Shown here: positions 35,097 through 43,264 of the stretch, piece after piece
How the letters are laid out: every line of letters begins with the position of its first letter
Numbering within the stretch: the first letter of the stretch is position 1
Assembly (NCBI RefSeq): GCF_000420265.1
Contig: NZ_ATUP01000001.1
Coordinates: 992,001-1,056,000 of the forward strand
Reading direction: 5' to 3'
DNA: 64,000 nt
Source: Oceanicaulis alexandrii DSM 11625
Lineage (GTDB): Bacteria > Pseudomonadota > Alphaproteobacteria > Caulobacterales > Maricaulaceae
Notes under the pieces: model-generated
The model's database searches: none
Seen by the model: the letters and a program-made list of their open reading frames with translations, nothing else
Told to the model about the DNA's origin: nothing
Made by a program: the position numbers and the translations under genes

Positions 35097-36051
35097 CCTC
35101 ATCCCCTTCGATCGGACGCTCCGCCGCCCAGATCAATACCGTCAGCCCGCCCTCAATGCCTTCGGGCTCAAGCGTCCGCAATGATTTCAGCGTGAGCCCG
35201 CTGGTCTGCAGCCAGGCTGTGACCTGAGCGGGCGGGAAGCCCAGCCAGCGGTGATGATGCTGGATGCGCAGGGTCTCGTGGTGATGCTCGGCGAAATCCA
35301 CCACCAACAGCAAGCCGCCGGGCGCCAGCACTCGGGCGCATTCTGACAATGCGGCCTGGGGGTCTGGCAAGTAATGGAGCACCTGATGCAGGGTGACGAG
35401 ATCGGCGGCGCCTTCATCCAGCGGCAGGGCTGACGCATCGGCCTGACGCACAAAGCGGGATGACAAGCCCGCTTCGGTCAGCTTGGCCCGCGCCACATGG
35501 AGCATCTCACGGCTCAGATCGACGCCCATGCCCTCATCGGCCTGATCAATGAAGAGCTCGAGAATACGCCCCGTCCCGGTGCCGACATCCACATGCTGCT
35601 TGAAGCGGCGGTCCTTGGCCAGATCCAGCATCGCAGCTTCCACCTCGGCGTCGGAAAAGTGCAAGGAGCGAATTTGAGACCACTCCTGGGCGGCGGCTTC
35701 GAAATACTTCGCAGCCTCTTCGGCGCGCAGACGCTTGAGCTCCTGCAGGCGCTGACGATCACGATGGACCTGAGGCTCGTTGGCTTCGGTGAATTCCTCC
35801 ACCAGCGCGGCGAGACGGCTCACCGGCCCGGTGCGCATCAGGCGGTAAAACACCCAGCCGCCTTCGGGAAAGCGTTCGCACAGACCGGCGTCGGCCAGAA
35901 GTTTGAGATGGCGCGAAATACGCGGCTGGCTTTGTCCCAGCACCTGCATGATCTCGCTGACGGTGAGTTCGCCCTGCGCCAGCAAAGACACAATCCGCAG
36001 GCGTGTCGGCTCCGCAAGAGCCTTGAGCTTCGCCAACAGATCAGATTGCAT
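35086..36051 (-). CDS. ArsR-family regulator fused to a SAM-dependent methyltransferase
   Basis: 321 residues. The N-terminal ArsR winged helix is LKALAEPTRLRIVSLLAQGE then MQVLGQSQPRISRHLKLLAD. From about residue 145 follows a class I methyltransferase domain (HVDVGTGTGRILELFIDQAD, LHQVLHYLPDPQAALSECAR, LAPGGLLLVVDFAEHHHETL). Such fusions in alphaproteobacteria are often linked to methionine/SAM-cycle genes, where the methyltransferase part may sense SAM or SAH. Here the next gene downstream, overlapping it, is pgi, so it may control central carbon genes instead. GGGAGAG precedes the ATG at 36051. Confidence 0.88.
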   Translation of the reverse strand: MQSDLLAKLKALAEPTRLRIVSLLAQGELTVSEIMQVLGQSQPRISRHLKLLADAGLCERFPEGGWVFYRLMRTGPVSRLAALVEEFTEANEPQVHRDRQRLQELKRLRAEEAAKYFEAAAQEWSQIRSLHFSDAEVEAAMLDLAKDRRFKQHVDVGTGTGRILELFIDQADEGMGVDLSREMLHVARAKLTEAGLSSRFVRQADASALPLDEGAADLVTLHQVLHYLPDPQAALSECARVLAPGGLLLVVDFAEHHHETLRIQHHHRWLGFPPAQVTAWLQTSGLTLKSLRTLEPEGIEGGLTVLIWAAERPIEGDEDDV

Positions 36052-36114
36052 GGTCTCTCCCACCCAGCGCCGAACCGCGCCTGTAGCCTATCCCCCACCG
36101 CTTAGCGGGAGAAT

Positions 36115-36136
36115 GCCGAAAAGTCATCTTTTCGGC
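36115..36136. terminator. Hairpin terminator after the photolyase-like gene
   Basis: GCCGAAAAG (36115-36123) and CTTTTCGGC (36128-36136) form a 9-bp stem with loop TCAT, between the photolyase-like gene and the ArsR-methyltransferase gene. It separates the two transcripts on the minus strand. Confidence 0.65.
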
Positions 36137-36152
36137 GCGGTTTAAGGCGCGG

Positions 36153-37400
36153 TCAGCTCAGGCGGAGTTGGTCGAAGACAGCCGGGATCGCTGTTTTGAA
36201 CTTGAAAAACCCCTTGGTCGCATAGGGGAAGAAGGCCGCATCCCACGGACGTTGCATCTCGCACAGCGTGAGGTCGGCTTGCGCCAGCGCGGCTCGATAC
36301 GCCGCCATCTGGTCCTGACCCGGCCCAACCGCCGGGCGCTGCGTCACAACCTGCTTTGCGCCCAGCGTCCGCGCCGTATCGATAGCAGCGTCAATGTCCG
36401 GGGCAGCTTGCGCGGTGCGCCCGAAATGAGCGCCCGCACGCTGCGCGCCGTCTATGAGGGCCTGCTGCGTAAAGCGCGCCGCGCACTCCCCCAACGCCAG
36501 CGCGCCCCGCGCTAAAGGTTCGGCCTGATAAACCACTGCACGCACGTCGAGCCTGTCCGCAGCCCAGCTTTCCGCATGCAAATCCTCTTCATGCAACCAG
36601 ACCAGAGTGGGGGAGTCAGGGTCTGGCGCCTCCCCAGCCGCAAGCGTCTGCGGGGCCGGATGTTCAAGCGACGCATCAAGCGGCGGCGCCTCTTGCGCCA
36701 GCGCGCCTGCATCCGGCGAGAAGCGGCCCCCGGTATATTTTTCGATGTTGGAGGCGCGGGCCAGATAGGTCTTGCCCGCCGTCTGCAGGCCGCCCACCCA
36801 ACGCCAGCTCAGCGTATTGGAGGCCGGGTCGCCATCGATCAGATGGCGCAGGAACAGATCCGCGCCCAGAACCCAGGGCAGCTCAAGCGTATAGATCCAG
36901 ATCGAGGCAAACCACATCCGTGCATGATTGTGCAGATAGCCGGTCTGAATCAGCTCGCCCGCCCAGGCGTCAAAGCATTCAAGCCCTGTCAGACCGTCCC
37001 GGGCCGCTTCATACCGGCGGCGCAGAGCCTCGTCTTCGCCCAGCGCGTCCAGGGCTTGAGACAGCTCAGTCTTGTACTCTGACCAGCGCGACGGGCGCAG
37101 CTCCAGCCAGCCTTTCCAATAGGTCCGCCAGCAGACCTCCTGAATGAATTTCTCGGCGGCTTGAAGCCCATGAGCGTTCAATGCCGCCTGGGCCAGTTCA
37201 GGCTCCAGAACCAGCCTGTGGCGCACATGCGCGCTCAACACAGAGATGTTGGAGCGGTCTTCAGGACCGAAATCAAAATTGCGCTGCGTCGCATAGCGCC
37301 GCCCCATCATGGGCGTGAAGGCTTTCAGGCGCTCCAGGCCCGCCTGGCGGTCGGGCGTTGGCGGCACGGGTGGCGAAGCGAATAACTCTGTCTGGCTCAT
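36153..37400 (-). CDS. Photolyase/cryptochrome-like flavoprotein with reversed domain order
   Basis: 415 residues. Residues about 25-245 match the helical FAD-binding domain: RNFDFGPEDRSNISVLSAHV, EKFIQEVCWRTYWKGWLELR, GYLHNHARMWFASIWIYTLE and DPASNTLSWRWVGGLQTAGK. In usual photolyases this domain is C-terminal, after a Rossmann-like antenna domain. Here a Rossmann-like segment comes after it, from about residue 265 (SPTLVWLHEEDLHAESWAAD, DVRAVVYQAEPLARGALALG, RTLGAKQVVTQRPAVGP), ending FFPYATKGFFKFKTAIP. It could repair DNA or sense blue light. The identity of the second domain rests on pattern, not on a search. It lies between an aldo/keto reductase gene and the ArsR fusion gene. Confidence 0.75.
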   Translation of the reverse strand: MSQTELFASPPVPPTPDRQAGLERLKAFTPMMGRRYATQRNFDFGPEDRSNISVLSAHVRHRLVLEPELAQAALNAHGLQAAEKFIQEVCWRTYWKGWLELRPSRWSEYKTELSQALDALGEDEALRRRYEAARDGLTGLECFDAWAGELIQTGYLHNHARMWFASIWIYTLELPWVLGADLFLRHLIDGDPASNTLSWRWVGGLQTAGKTYLARASNIEKYTGGRFSPDAGALAQEAPPLDASLEHPAPQTLAAGEAPDPDSPTLVWLHEEDLHAESWAADRLDVRAVVYQAEPLARGALALGECAARFTQQALIDGAQRAGAHFGRTAQAAPDIDAAIDTARTLGAKQVVTQRPAVGPGQDQMAAYRAALAQADLTLCEMQRPWDAAFFPYATKGFFKFKTAIPAVFDQLRLS

Positions 37401-37427
37401 CGGGGCGGAGCTAGACCGGGATCTGCG

Positions 37428-38225
37428 TCAGGAAAGTCCGGCGCTCTCCAGATTGCTGTTGAGATGCGCCCTGCGCGTGGTGGTGAAGAGCGCGCTGACC
37501 ACGCCCGGCCGACCGAGCGCCAGCTTGAGCCCGTCCGGAACCGCGATTCGCCCGCGCCCGGCGCCTTTTGCGCGCACTCTCTTGGCGAGCGGATAGAGGT
37601 CCGCCAGTGAACGCGGCGCCCGCAATCTGGGAGGCGCATCACCGGCGGTTTCAATCGCCATGATGGGAAGCCCCGCCTGCGCAGCCCGGTCGAGCGCCGC
37701 CGTCTCCGCGCTGTCCAGAAAAGGGTGAATCGGGGTCATGAGGACCTCAAACCATCCTGCATCCAGCGCCCAGTCGAGCGCTGGACCGCGTACCGCTGCG
37801 CCCAAAGACCGAAACGCGCCGGCCTGCTTGAGCGCCCGCAAACGCGCCAGCAAAGCCGCATCCAGCTCATGGGGCGCCGCGCCATGCAGGAAGAGGATGT
37901 CGACCCCCTCAACACCTAATCGGCCCAACGAGGCGCGCACGCTGGCCTCAACGCCATCGGGCGACAGATCGCGCCGCCGCCCGGCAAGGCCATGGCTGGT
38001 CAGTCCCGCCTTGGTGCAGACGACAAGGTCCGAGCGATCCAGCGCTTTCAGAGCGACACCCAAACGCCGCTCGGCCTCGCCAGCCCCATAAGAGGGCGCG
38101 GTGTCAAACATTCGCACGCCGCCCTCCACCGCCGCCTTGATCAGCGCCAGCGTCTCTGAGGCTGGAACAAGGGGCGTGCCATGGGCGCCGGAGACGCCAA
38201 AGCCGAGAGCGGAAAACTTCATCAT
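37428..38225 (-). CDS. Aldo/keto reductase
   Basis: NADPH-dependent oxidoreductase-like TIM barrel of about 265 residues. LGFGVSGAHGTPLVPASETL, GGVRMFDTAPSYGAGEAERR (catalytic Asp/Tyr), VVCTKAGL (catalytic Lys) and VDILFLHGA (catalytic His) follow the AKR order. It ends shortly after a short basic stretch (LAKRVRAKGAG), so the C-terminal loop is brief. Substrate unknown. It lies 27 bp upstream of the photolyase-like gene on the same strand and is probably co-transcribed. ATG at 38225 or 38222 are both possible. Confidence 0.85.
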   Translation of the reverse strand: MMKFSALGFGVSGAHGTPLVPASETLALIKAAVEGGVRMFDTAPSYGAGEAERRLGVALKALDRSDLVVCTKAGLTSHGLAGRRRDLSPDGVEASVRASLGRLGVEGVDILFLHGAAPHELDAALLARLRALKQAGAFRSLGAAVRGPALDWALDAGWFEVLMTPIHPFLDSAETAALDRAAQAGLPIMAIETAGDAPPRLRAPRSLADLYPLAKRVRAKGAGRGRIAVPDGLKLALGRPGVVSALFTTTRRAHLNSNLESAGLS

Positions 38226-38295
38226 TCCCACAGGCTAAGCCGTCCCACCCCAAACCGCCATGTGCAGATTCCGCGCCTCGCCCAATCGGTGCAAC

Positions 38296-38325
38296 TTGAC
38301 AACCTTACAGTTCAGAACAGCTAAT
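38296..38325 (+). promoter_or_regulatory. Sigma-70-like promoter of the autotransporter esterase gene
   Basis: TTGACA (38296-38301) and GCTAAT (38320-38325) are spaced by 18 bp, about 57 bp before the ATG at 38382. The promoter lies between arms of an inverted repeat, ATCGGTGC (38285-38292) and GCACCGAT (38352-38359). The ribosome site GGGGAGGAG precedes the start. Confidence 0.5.
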
Positions 38326-38381
38326 CACAGTGTGCGAACAATAAATAATGCGCACCGATACACGCTCTGGGGAGGAGCTTT

Positions 38382-40202
38382 ATGTTTAAACAAATGCTGG
38401 GGGCCTCATTGGCCGCCCTGTCTTTCGCGTCTGCGCCAGCACTTGCGCAATCGTGGGACTTCACCGCCGGCAAGTCTTACGTCTTTGGCGATAGCCTGTC
38501 TGACACCGGCAATGTGTTTTTGGCGGCAGGCGCTGGCGGCCCGCCGGTCTATTTCAACGGCCGCTTTTCCAACGGACCGGTCTGGCATGAATATCTGACC
38601 GGGCAGACGCTGGCGCTGTCGCCCTTCCTGACCGGCGTACTCGGCGACGCCTCAAACGGCATCAATTTCGCCCATGGCGGCGCGCGCACCGCCGGCTTCG
38701 CCAGCACACCCGGCGGTCCGATCCTGCCCGGCTCCATCGAGCAAGCACAGTTCTTCGCCGCCGGCGTCGCCAGCGGGCAGATCGCGGCGCCAAACAGCTC
38801 GGACATCTTCTCCATCTGGATCGGCGGCAACAACTTCCTTGCGGCGCTGAGCGGCGGATCACTGGATATCAATCAGGGCGTGGCCGACATCCAGCAAACC
38901 CTGTCAACGCTGGCGGACGCTGGCGCCCGGCGCTTTGTGCTGTTCGGCGTGCCGCCCATCGGATCATCCGTGGAAGCGCCCGCCCCCTTTGACGCCCAGT
39001 TCGATCAGGCTGCGGCGCAGTTCAATATCGGGTTGCGCGGCGTGGACGCCGCGATCAGCGCGCAATACGGCGCAGATGTGCTCTACATCAATGTCGAAGA
39101 CCTGCTTCTCGACGTCTACGCCAATTCGTCGCTTTACGGCTTCAGCGAAACGTCCACCGATTGCGTCAGCCAGGGCTTGCTGCTCGACGCCTGCCCGTCG
39201 GACTGGAGCGATTATGACGGCATCCATCCGACCACGCAGTCTCACGCCGTGCTGGCCGCTTTCGTCGTCGCCAGCGGCGCGAACGCGGATTATGCCGGGC
39301 AAAGCGCCGGCGGCCTGACCGAGCACGCCTATCAGATCGGCCGCCATTTGATCGTGGACGCGCTCGACGACGCAGGACGCGCCAAATCAGAGACCGGCGG
39401 CTATATCACCGGCGGCTGGCTGGACGGGTCCGTAGACGCCAGCGCAAGCGCAGCTGGTGTTGATTATGACGGCTGGTCCGCCTCTGCGGGCTTCACCGCC
39501 AATCTCGACAACGGCTTCTTCGCCGGCGCGCGCGCCAGCTTCGCCGACACCAGCAGCACCATTAGCGGCGTTCTGCCCGCCTCTGGCGATGCAGAGACTT
39601 TCGCCGTCGCCGTGCATGGCGGCTGGTCGACGGGCGCGTTTTACCTGATGGGCGGCGCGGGTCTGGGCCGCACCGACATGGACACCGTGAGGGCCACCGG
39701 GTTCGCTCCCCGCAACACGGTGACCGGCCAGCTGGTCGTGGATCACAGCTTCACGGCGCTTGAAGCCGGGCTGGACTTCGCTGCGTCCGAATCGTTTGCG
39801 CTGACGCCCTATCTGCGAGCGGTGTTCACCGATTACGACCTCGCAGCCAATGTCGAGCAAGGCGTGCTTCTGAACGGCCGCGTCCAGGCGCTTGATTTCA
39901 GCAGCACGCTTTATGAAGCCGGCGTCCGCGCCAGCTGGCAGGTGTCTGAAGCAGGCAAACTGCAAGCGGGCCTCGCGTATGAGAGCGAAGATGACGCCGA
40001 GCGAACGGTCGGCGTTCTCTTGAACGACATCGACCTGTCCACGGCCCGGATTGGCGGGAATGAAGATGGGCTGCTGCGCGCCCAGCTGGGCTATGAGGCC
40101 CAGATTCGCGACCGGTTGAGCGTCGCCCTGACGGCTGCGGGTCGTTCTGGCGACGGCACGGAAAGCCTGCAGGCGCGCCTGCAGGTGCGTCTGGGCTTCT
40201 AA
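38382..40202 (+). CDS. GDSL/SGNH esterase autotransporter
   Basis: 606 residues, secreted and outer-membrane anchored. Signal peptide MFKQMLGASLAALSFASAPALA; passenger with SGNH block I VFGDSLSDTGN (catalytic Ser), block II-like Gly in FAHGGARTAGF, block III SIWIGGNNFL, and block V YDGIHPTTQSHA (catalytic Asp/His). From about residue 335 a type V autotransporter beta-barrel follows (GWSASAGFTANLDNGFFAGA), ending in ARLQVRLGF with a terminal Phe. EstA-like enzymes of this type cleave esters or lipids at the cell surface. It stands alone and is followed by a bidirectional terminator. Confidence 0.93.
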   Translation: MFKQMLGASLAALSFASAPALAQSWDFTAGKSYVFGDSLSDTGNVFLAAGAGGPPVYFNGRFSNGPVWHEYLTGQTLALSPFLTGVLGDASNGINFAHGGARTAGFASTPGGPILPGSIEQAQFFAAGVASGQIAAPNSSDIFSIWIGGNNFLAALSGGSLDINQGVADIQQTLSTLADAGARRFVLFGVPPIGSSVEAPAPFDAQFDQAAAQFNIGLRGVDAAISAQYGADVLYINVEDLLLDVYANSSLYGFSETSTDCVSQGLLLDACPSDWSDYDGIHPTTQSHAVLAAFVVASGANADYAGQSAGGLTEHAYQIGRHLIVDALDDAGRAKSETGGYITGGWLDGSVDASASAAGVDYDGWSASAGFTANLDNGFFAGARASFADTSSTISGVLPASGDAETFAVAVHGGWSTGAFYLMGGAGLGRTDMDTVRATGFAPRNTVTGQLVVDHSFTALEAGLDFAASESFALTPYLRAVFTDYDLAANVEQGVLLNGRVQALDFSSTLYEAGVRASWQVSEAGKLQAGLAYESEDDAERTVGVLLNDIDLSTARIGGNEDGLLRAQLGYEAQIRDRLSVALTAAGRSGDGTESLQARLQVRLGF

Positions 40203-40211
40203 AGCCGATGA

Positions 40212-40238
40212 GCCCCGGCCTCTTTAAGGGGTCGGGGC
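40212..40238. terminator. Bidirectional terminator between autotransporter and cmk
   Basis: GCCCCGGCC (40212-40220) pairs with GGTCGGGGC (40230-40238), with one G-T pair, between convergent genes; it abuts the cmk stop. Confidence 0.65.
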
Positions 40239-40239
40239 C

Positions 40240-40884
40240 TCAGCCCAGCCTGGCGTCCACCAGCTTGATCGCCTCGCGCACAGCCTCGTCCACCGACATG
40301 TCAGACGTGTCGAGTTCGATCGCGTCATCGGCCTTGATCATCGGGGCGTCCGCGCGGCTGGCGTCGCGCGCGTCGCGCTGGCGCAGCTGGCCCAGCACCT
40401 GCTCGAAACTGATCTCCTCGCCGCGATTGACGAGCTCCGCCCGGCGCCGCCAGGCGCGCGATTCTTCATCTGCGGTGACGAACAGCTTCACATCCGCATT
40501 CGGGCAGATCACCGTGCCGATATCGCGTCCATCCAGCACAGCCCCGCCGTCCTGGGCGGCGAAAGCGCGCTGGACATCCAGAAGCGCCGCTCGCACCCGC
40601 GGATGAGCCGACACCACGCTGGCGGCCACGCCGGCGCCGGCGGTGCGGATCTTGGATTCGTCGATGGCGGCGACATCAAGTTCCCGCGCGACTCGCTCGG
40701 CTTCATCCGCATTTTCCGGCGGCAAACCTTGCTCGAGCATTGAAACCGCCACAGCGCGATAGAGCGCGCCCGTGTCCAGATGCGGCACGCCGAAACGCGC
40801 CCCGAGCGCCCGCGCAATGGTCCCCTTGCCAGAAGCGAGCGGACCATCCACGGCGATGACGATGGGGCGCGACTGACCCGCCAT
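40240..40884 (-). CDS. cmk: Cytidylate kinase
   Basis: Phosphorylates CMP and dCMP. 214 residues: VIAVDGPLASGKGTIARALG (P-loop), HLDTGALYRAVA, VLDGRDIGTVICPNADVKLF, and the LID region with several Arg (ESRAWRRRAELVNRGEE). The ATG overlaps the stop codon of yebC by one base (TAATG), so the genes are coupled. In many bacteria cmk precedes rpsA, but here rpsA is not next to it. Confidence 0.96.
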   Translation of the reverse strand: MAGQSRPIVIAVDGPLASGKGTIARALGARFGVPHLDTGALYRAVAVSMLEQGLPPENADEAERVARELDVAAIDESKIRTAGAGVAASVVSAHPRVRAALLDVQRAFAAQDGGAVLDGRDIGTVICPNADVKLFVTADEESRAWRRRAELVNRGEEISFEQVLGQLRQRDARDASRADAPMIKADDAIELDTSDMSVDEAVREAIKLVDARLG

Positions 40885-41654
40885 TATTCGAGGTTCGCCA
40901 TGTCTTCGTCGGAAATATCGAAGTTCGCGAACACGGTGCTCACATCATCAAGGTCTTCAAGCGCTTCCATGAGTTTCATCACAGTCGCCACCTTGTCGCC
41001 GGTCACCTCGATCAGGTTTTGCGGCTTCCAGATGATGTTGGCGGACTTGGCGTCGCCAAAGCGCTCTTGGAGGTTCGAGCTGACCTCGGCCAGGTCTTCC
41101 CGGGCGCAATAGATCACATGCTCGGGCGCCGGCTCGCCGTCATCATCGAGCAGGTCTTCCTGCACCACGTCTTCAGCGCCGGCTTCAATGGCGGCTTCAA
41201 ACATGGCTTCTTCATCAGCGACCGAAAGCGGGAAGCGGATCTCGCCCACCTGATCGAACATGAAGCTGACAGATCCGGTTTCACCCAGATTGCCGCCATT
41301 CTTGGAAAAGGCGGCGCGCACTTCTCCCGCTGCGCGGTTCTTGTTGTCAGTGGAGGCTTCCACGATCAGGCCGATGCCGGCGGGACCGAAGCCCTCATAG
41401 CGGATCTCGAAATACTCTTCGACATCGCCGCCCGCCGCTTTCTTGATCGCGCGTTCGATATTGTCCTTGGGCATGGACTGGCCCTTGGCGTTCTGAATCG
41501 CCAGACGCAGGCGCGGGTTCATGTCCGGGTCCGGTCCGCCCATTTTCACGGCGACCATGACTTCCTTGGACAAACGCGAGAACAATTTAGCGCGAGCTTT
41601 ATCCTGGCGACCCTTGCGGTGCTGGATATTGGCCCATTTTGAGTGGCCGGCCAT
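40884..41654 (-). CDS. yebC: YebC/TACO1-family protein
   Basis: 256 residues beginning [20 protein letters not shown], the invariant YebC start, followed by [20 protein letters not shown] and [13 protein letters not shown]. Family members act as transcription regulators or as translation factors easing stalls at proline runs, like mitochondrial TACO1. It is coupled to the downstream cmk. The divergent kdsB gene starts about 190 bp away. Confidence 0.96.
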   Translation of the reverse strand: MAGHSKWANIQHRKGRQDKARAKLFSRLSKEVMVAVKMGGPDPDMNPRLRLAIQNAKGQSMPKDNIERAIKKAAGGDVEEYFEIRYEGFGPAGIGLIVEASTDNKNRAAGEVRAAFSKNGGNLGETGSVSFMFDQVGEIRFPLSVADEEAMFEAAIEAGAEDVVQEDLLDDDGEPAPEHVIYCAREDLAEVSSNLQERFGDAKSANIIWKPQNLIEVTGDKVATVMKLMEALEDLDDVSTVFANFDISDEDMANLE

Positions 41655-41842
41655 GGTCGAAACCTCCGGAAGGCAAATGGCGAGCTGCCAAGCGCGGCAG
41701 CATGAATTCTTGAAGCGGGCCTTCTACCCTATTGAGACCGCTTCGGCCAAGACCTTGAGCGCTCACCGCGCGCACTGGTCTTCAGCGGCGGGCCATGGCA
41801 TTGAACAAGCCAGTCCGCTTTGCTGTTCTTTATAGGCGCCTC

Positions 41843-42619
41843 ATGTCTGTTATCGCCGTTATTCCCGCCCGTTACGGCTCCACGCGTTTTCCGGGCAAAC
41901 CGCTTCATGAAATCGCTGGCGTGCCCATGGTCGAGCGCGTGCGCCGACTGGCCGCAGCCGCGCCCGCAATCGACCGCGTGATCGTCGCCACCGACGATGC
42001 GCGAATCCTTGAGGCCGTGAAGGCTTTCGGCGGCGAAGCCGTGATGACCCCGGAAAGCTGCCGGAACGGCACCGAGCGCGCCTTTGAAGCCGTGCGCGAC
42101 TTCGCCCAGCCCAACGATGTCATCGTCAACCTTCAAGGCGATGCGCCCCTGACCCCACCCTGGGTCGTAGACGCCGCCGCCGCCGCGATGAAGGCGGACC
42201 CGACCCTGCGGCTCGCCACGCCTGCAGTTGCGCTGAGTGAAGACGCACTGGATAAGCTGAGTGAAGCCAAACGCCGCGGCGAAGTCGGCGGCACCACGGT
42301 CGTATTCGACAAGACCCTGAATGCGCTTTATTTTTCCAAGGCCATCATTCCATTCAAACGAGAACAGACAGGCCTGCCGATCTATAAGCACATCGGGCTG
42401 TACGCCTATCGCTTCGACACCTTGTCCAAGCTGGTGGCGCTGGAGCCGAGTCCGTTGGAGTTGGCCGAAAGCCTGGAGCAATTGCGGGCGCTGGAAAACG
42501 GCATCCCGATCCGGATCGTGCTGACCGATTATCGCGGCCGAACGCCGTATTCTGTGGACTCGCCGCGGGACGCCGTCGTCGCGGCGGACATCATCGCTCG
42601 CGAAGGGGAGATTATCTAA
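41843..42619 (+). CDS. kdsB: CMP-KDO synthetase (3-deoxy-manno-octulosonate cytidylyltransferase)
   Basis: Activates KDO with CTP for lipopolysaccharide inner-core synthesis. 258 residues: VIAVIPARYGSTRFPGKPLH at the N-terminus, VIVATDDARILEAVKAFGGE, NGTERAFEAV, IVNLQGDAPLTPPWVVDAAA and IYKHIGLYAYRFDTL. The start at 41843 is the family start. The next gene begins directly after the stop codon, and the following two genes belong to surface glycan synthesis, so this is a small envelope operon. Confidence 0.95.
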   Translation: MSVIAVIPARYGSTRFPGKPLHEIAGVPMVERVRRLAAAAPAIDRVIVATDDARILEAVKAFGGEAVMTPESCRNGTERAFEAVRDFAQPNDVIVNLQGDAPLTPPWVVDAAAAAMKADPTLRLATPAVALSEDALDKLSEAKRRGEVGGTTVVFDKTLNALYFSKAIIPFKREQTGLPIYKHIGLYAYRFDTLSKLVALEPSPLELAESLEQLRALENGIPIRIVLTDYRGRTPYSVDSPRDAVVAADIIAREGEII

Positions 42620-43264
42620 ATGCTGCTGATCCTGGCGCGCCATGGCAATACATTCGGCCCGGACGACACGCCTGTCTGGGTCGGAGCGAACGAAGACCTT
42701 CCCCTCGTTGAAAAAGGCCTCGAGCAATCACGCGCCATGGGTGAAGCCCTGCGCACGCTCAATCAACTGCCCGACCGGATCATCGCCGGACCGCTCAAGC
42801 GCACCCGCACCGGCGCCCGGCTGGTCGGCGAGATTTGCGGGTTCACCGGCGAGGTCGAGATCGATGACCGCTTGCGCGAGATCGATTACGGCGTCTGGGG
42901 CGGCAAGACTGACGCAGAAATCGCCGAAAGCTGGGGGGAAAGCGCCATCACCGACTGGCGTGAGCGCTCTATTCCGCCCAATGGCGCAGGCTGGAGCCCC
43001 ACTGTGGAAACCCTCAAGGCCAACGCCCGCAGCGTACTGGATTCAGTGACGCGCGATCGCAATGATGACACGGTTGTCTTCGTCCTGACGTCCAACGGGA
43101 TACTGCGATATTTCCATGCACTTCTGGCCAAGGATTCCGCCCCGAGCGAAGAGGCCAAGGTCAAAACCGGCCATATGGGCGCTGTGCGCGTGACCGCTGA
43201 CGGACGCGAGTTGCTAGCGTGGAACCTGTCGCCAGAAGACTTCGTAAAGGCTCTGCATCCGTGA
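42620..43264 (+). CDS. Histidine phosphatase superfamily protein
   Basis: 214 residues. The catalytic motif LILARHGNTFGPDD gives the phosphorylated His and Arg; PDRIIAGPLKRTRTGARLVG holds the second Arg, and REIDYGVWGGKTDAEI the acidic proton donor region. At the usual second His site (normally SHG) the sequence reads VFVLTSNGILRYFHAL, with Asn instead of His, which could weaken or change catalysis or mark a distinct subfamily. It starts right after kdsB and overlaps the O-antigen ligase-like gene by GTGA, so a role with sugar phosphates in glycan synthesis is likely. Confidence 0.88.
   Translation: MLLILARHGNTFGPDDTPVWVGANEDLPLVEKGLEQSRAMGEALRTLNQLPDRIIAGPLKRTRTGARLVGEICGFTGEVEIDDRLREIDYGVWGGKTDAEIAESWGESAITDWRERSIPPNGAGWSPTVETLKANARSVLDSVTRDRNDDTVVFVLTSNGILRYFHALLAKDSAPSEEAKVKTGHMGAVRVTADGRELLAWNLSPEDFVKALHP

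Noticed and set aside
36052-36114. SAM/SAH riboswitch before the ArsR-methyltransferase gene
   Set aside because: The leader is too short and shows only a terminator-like hairpin further out; no known riboswitch core was seen.
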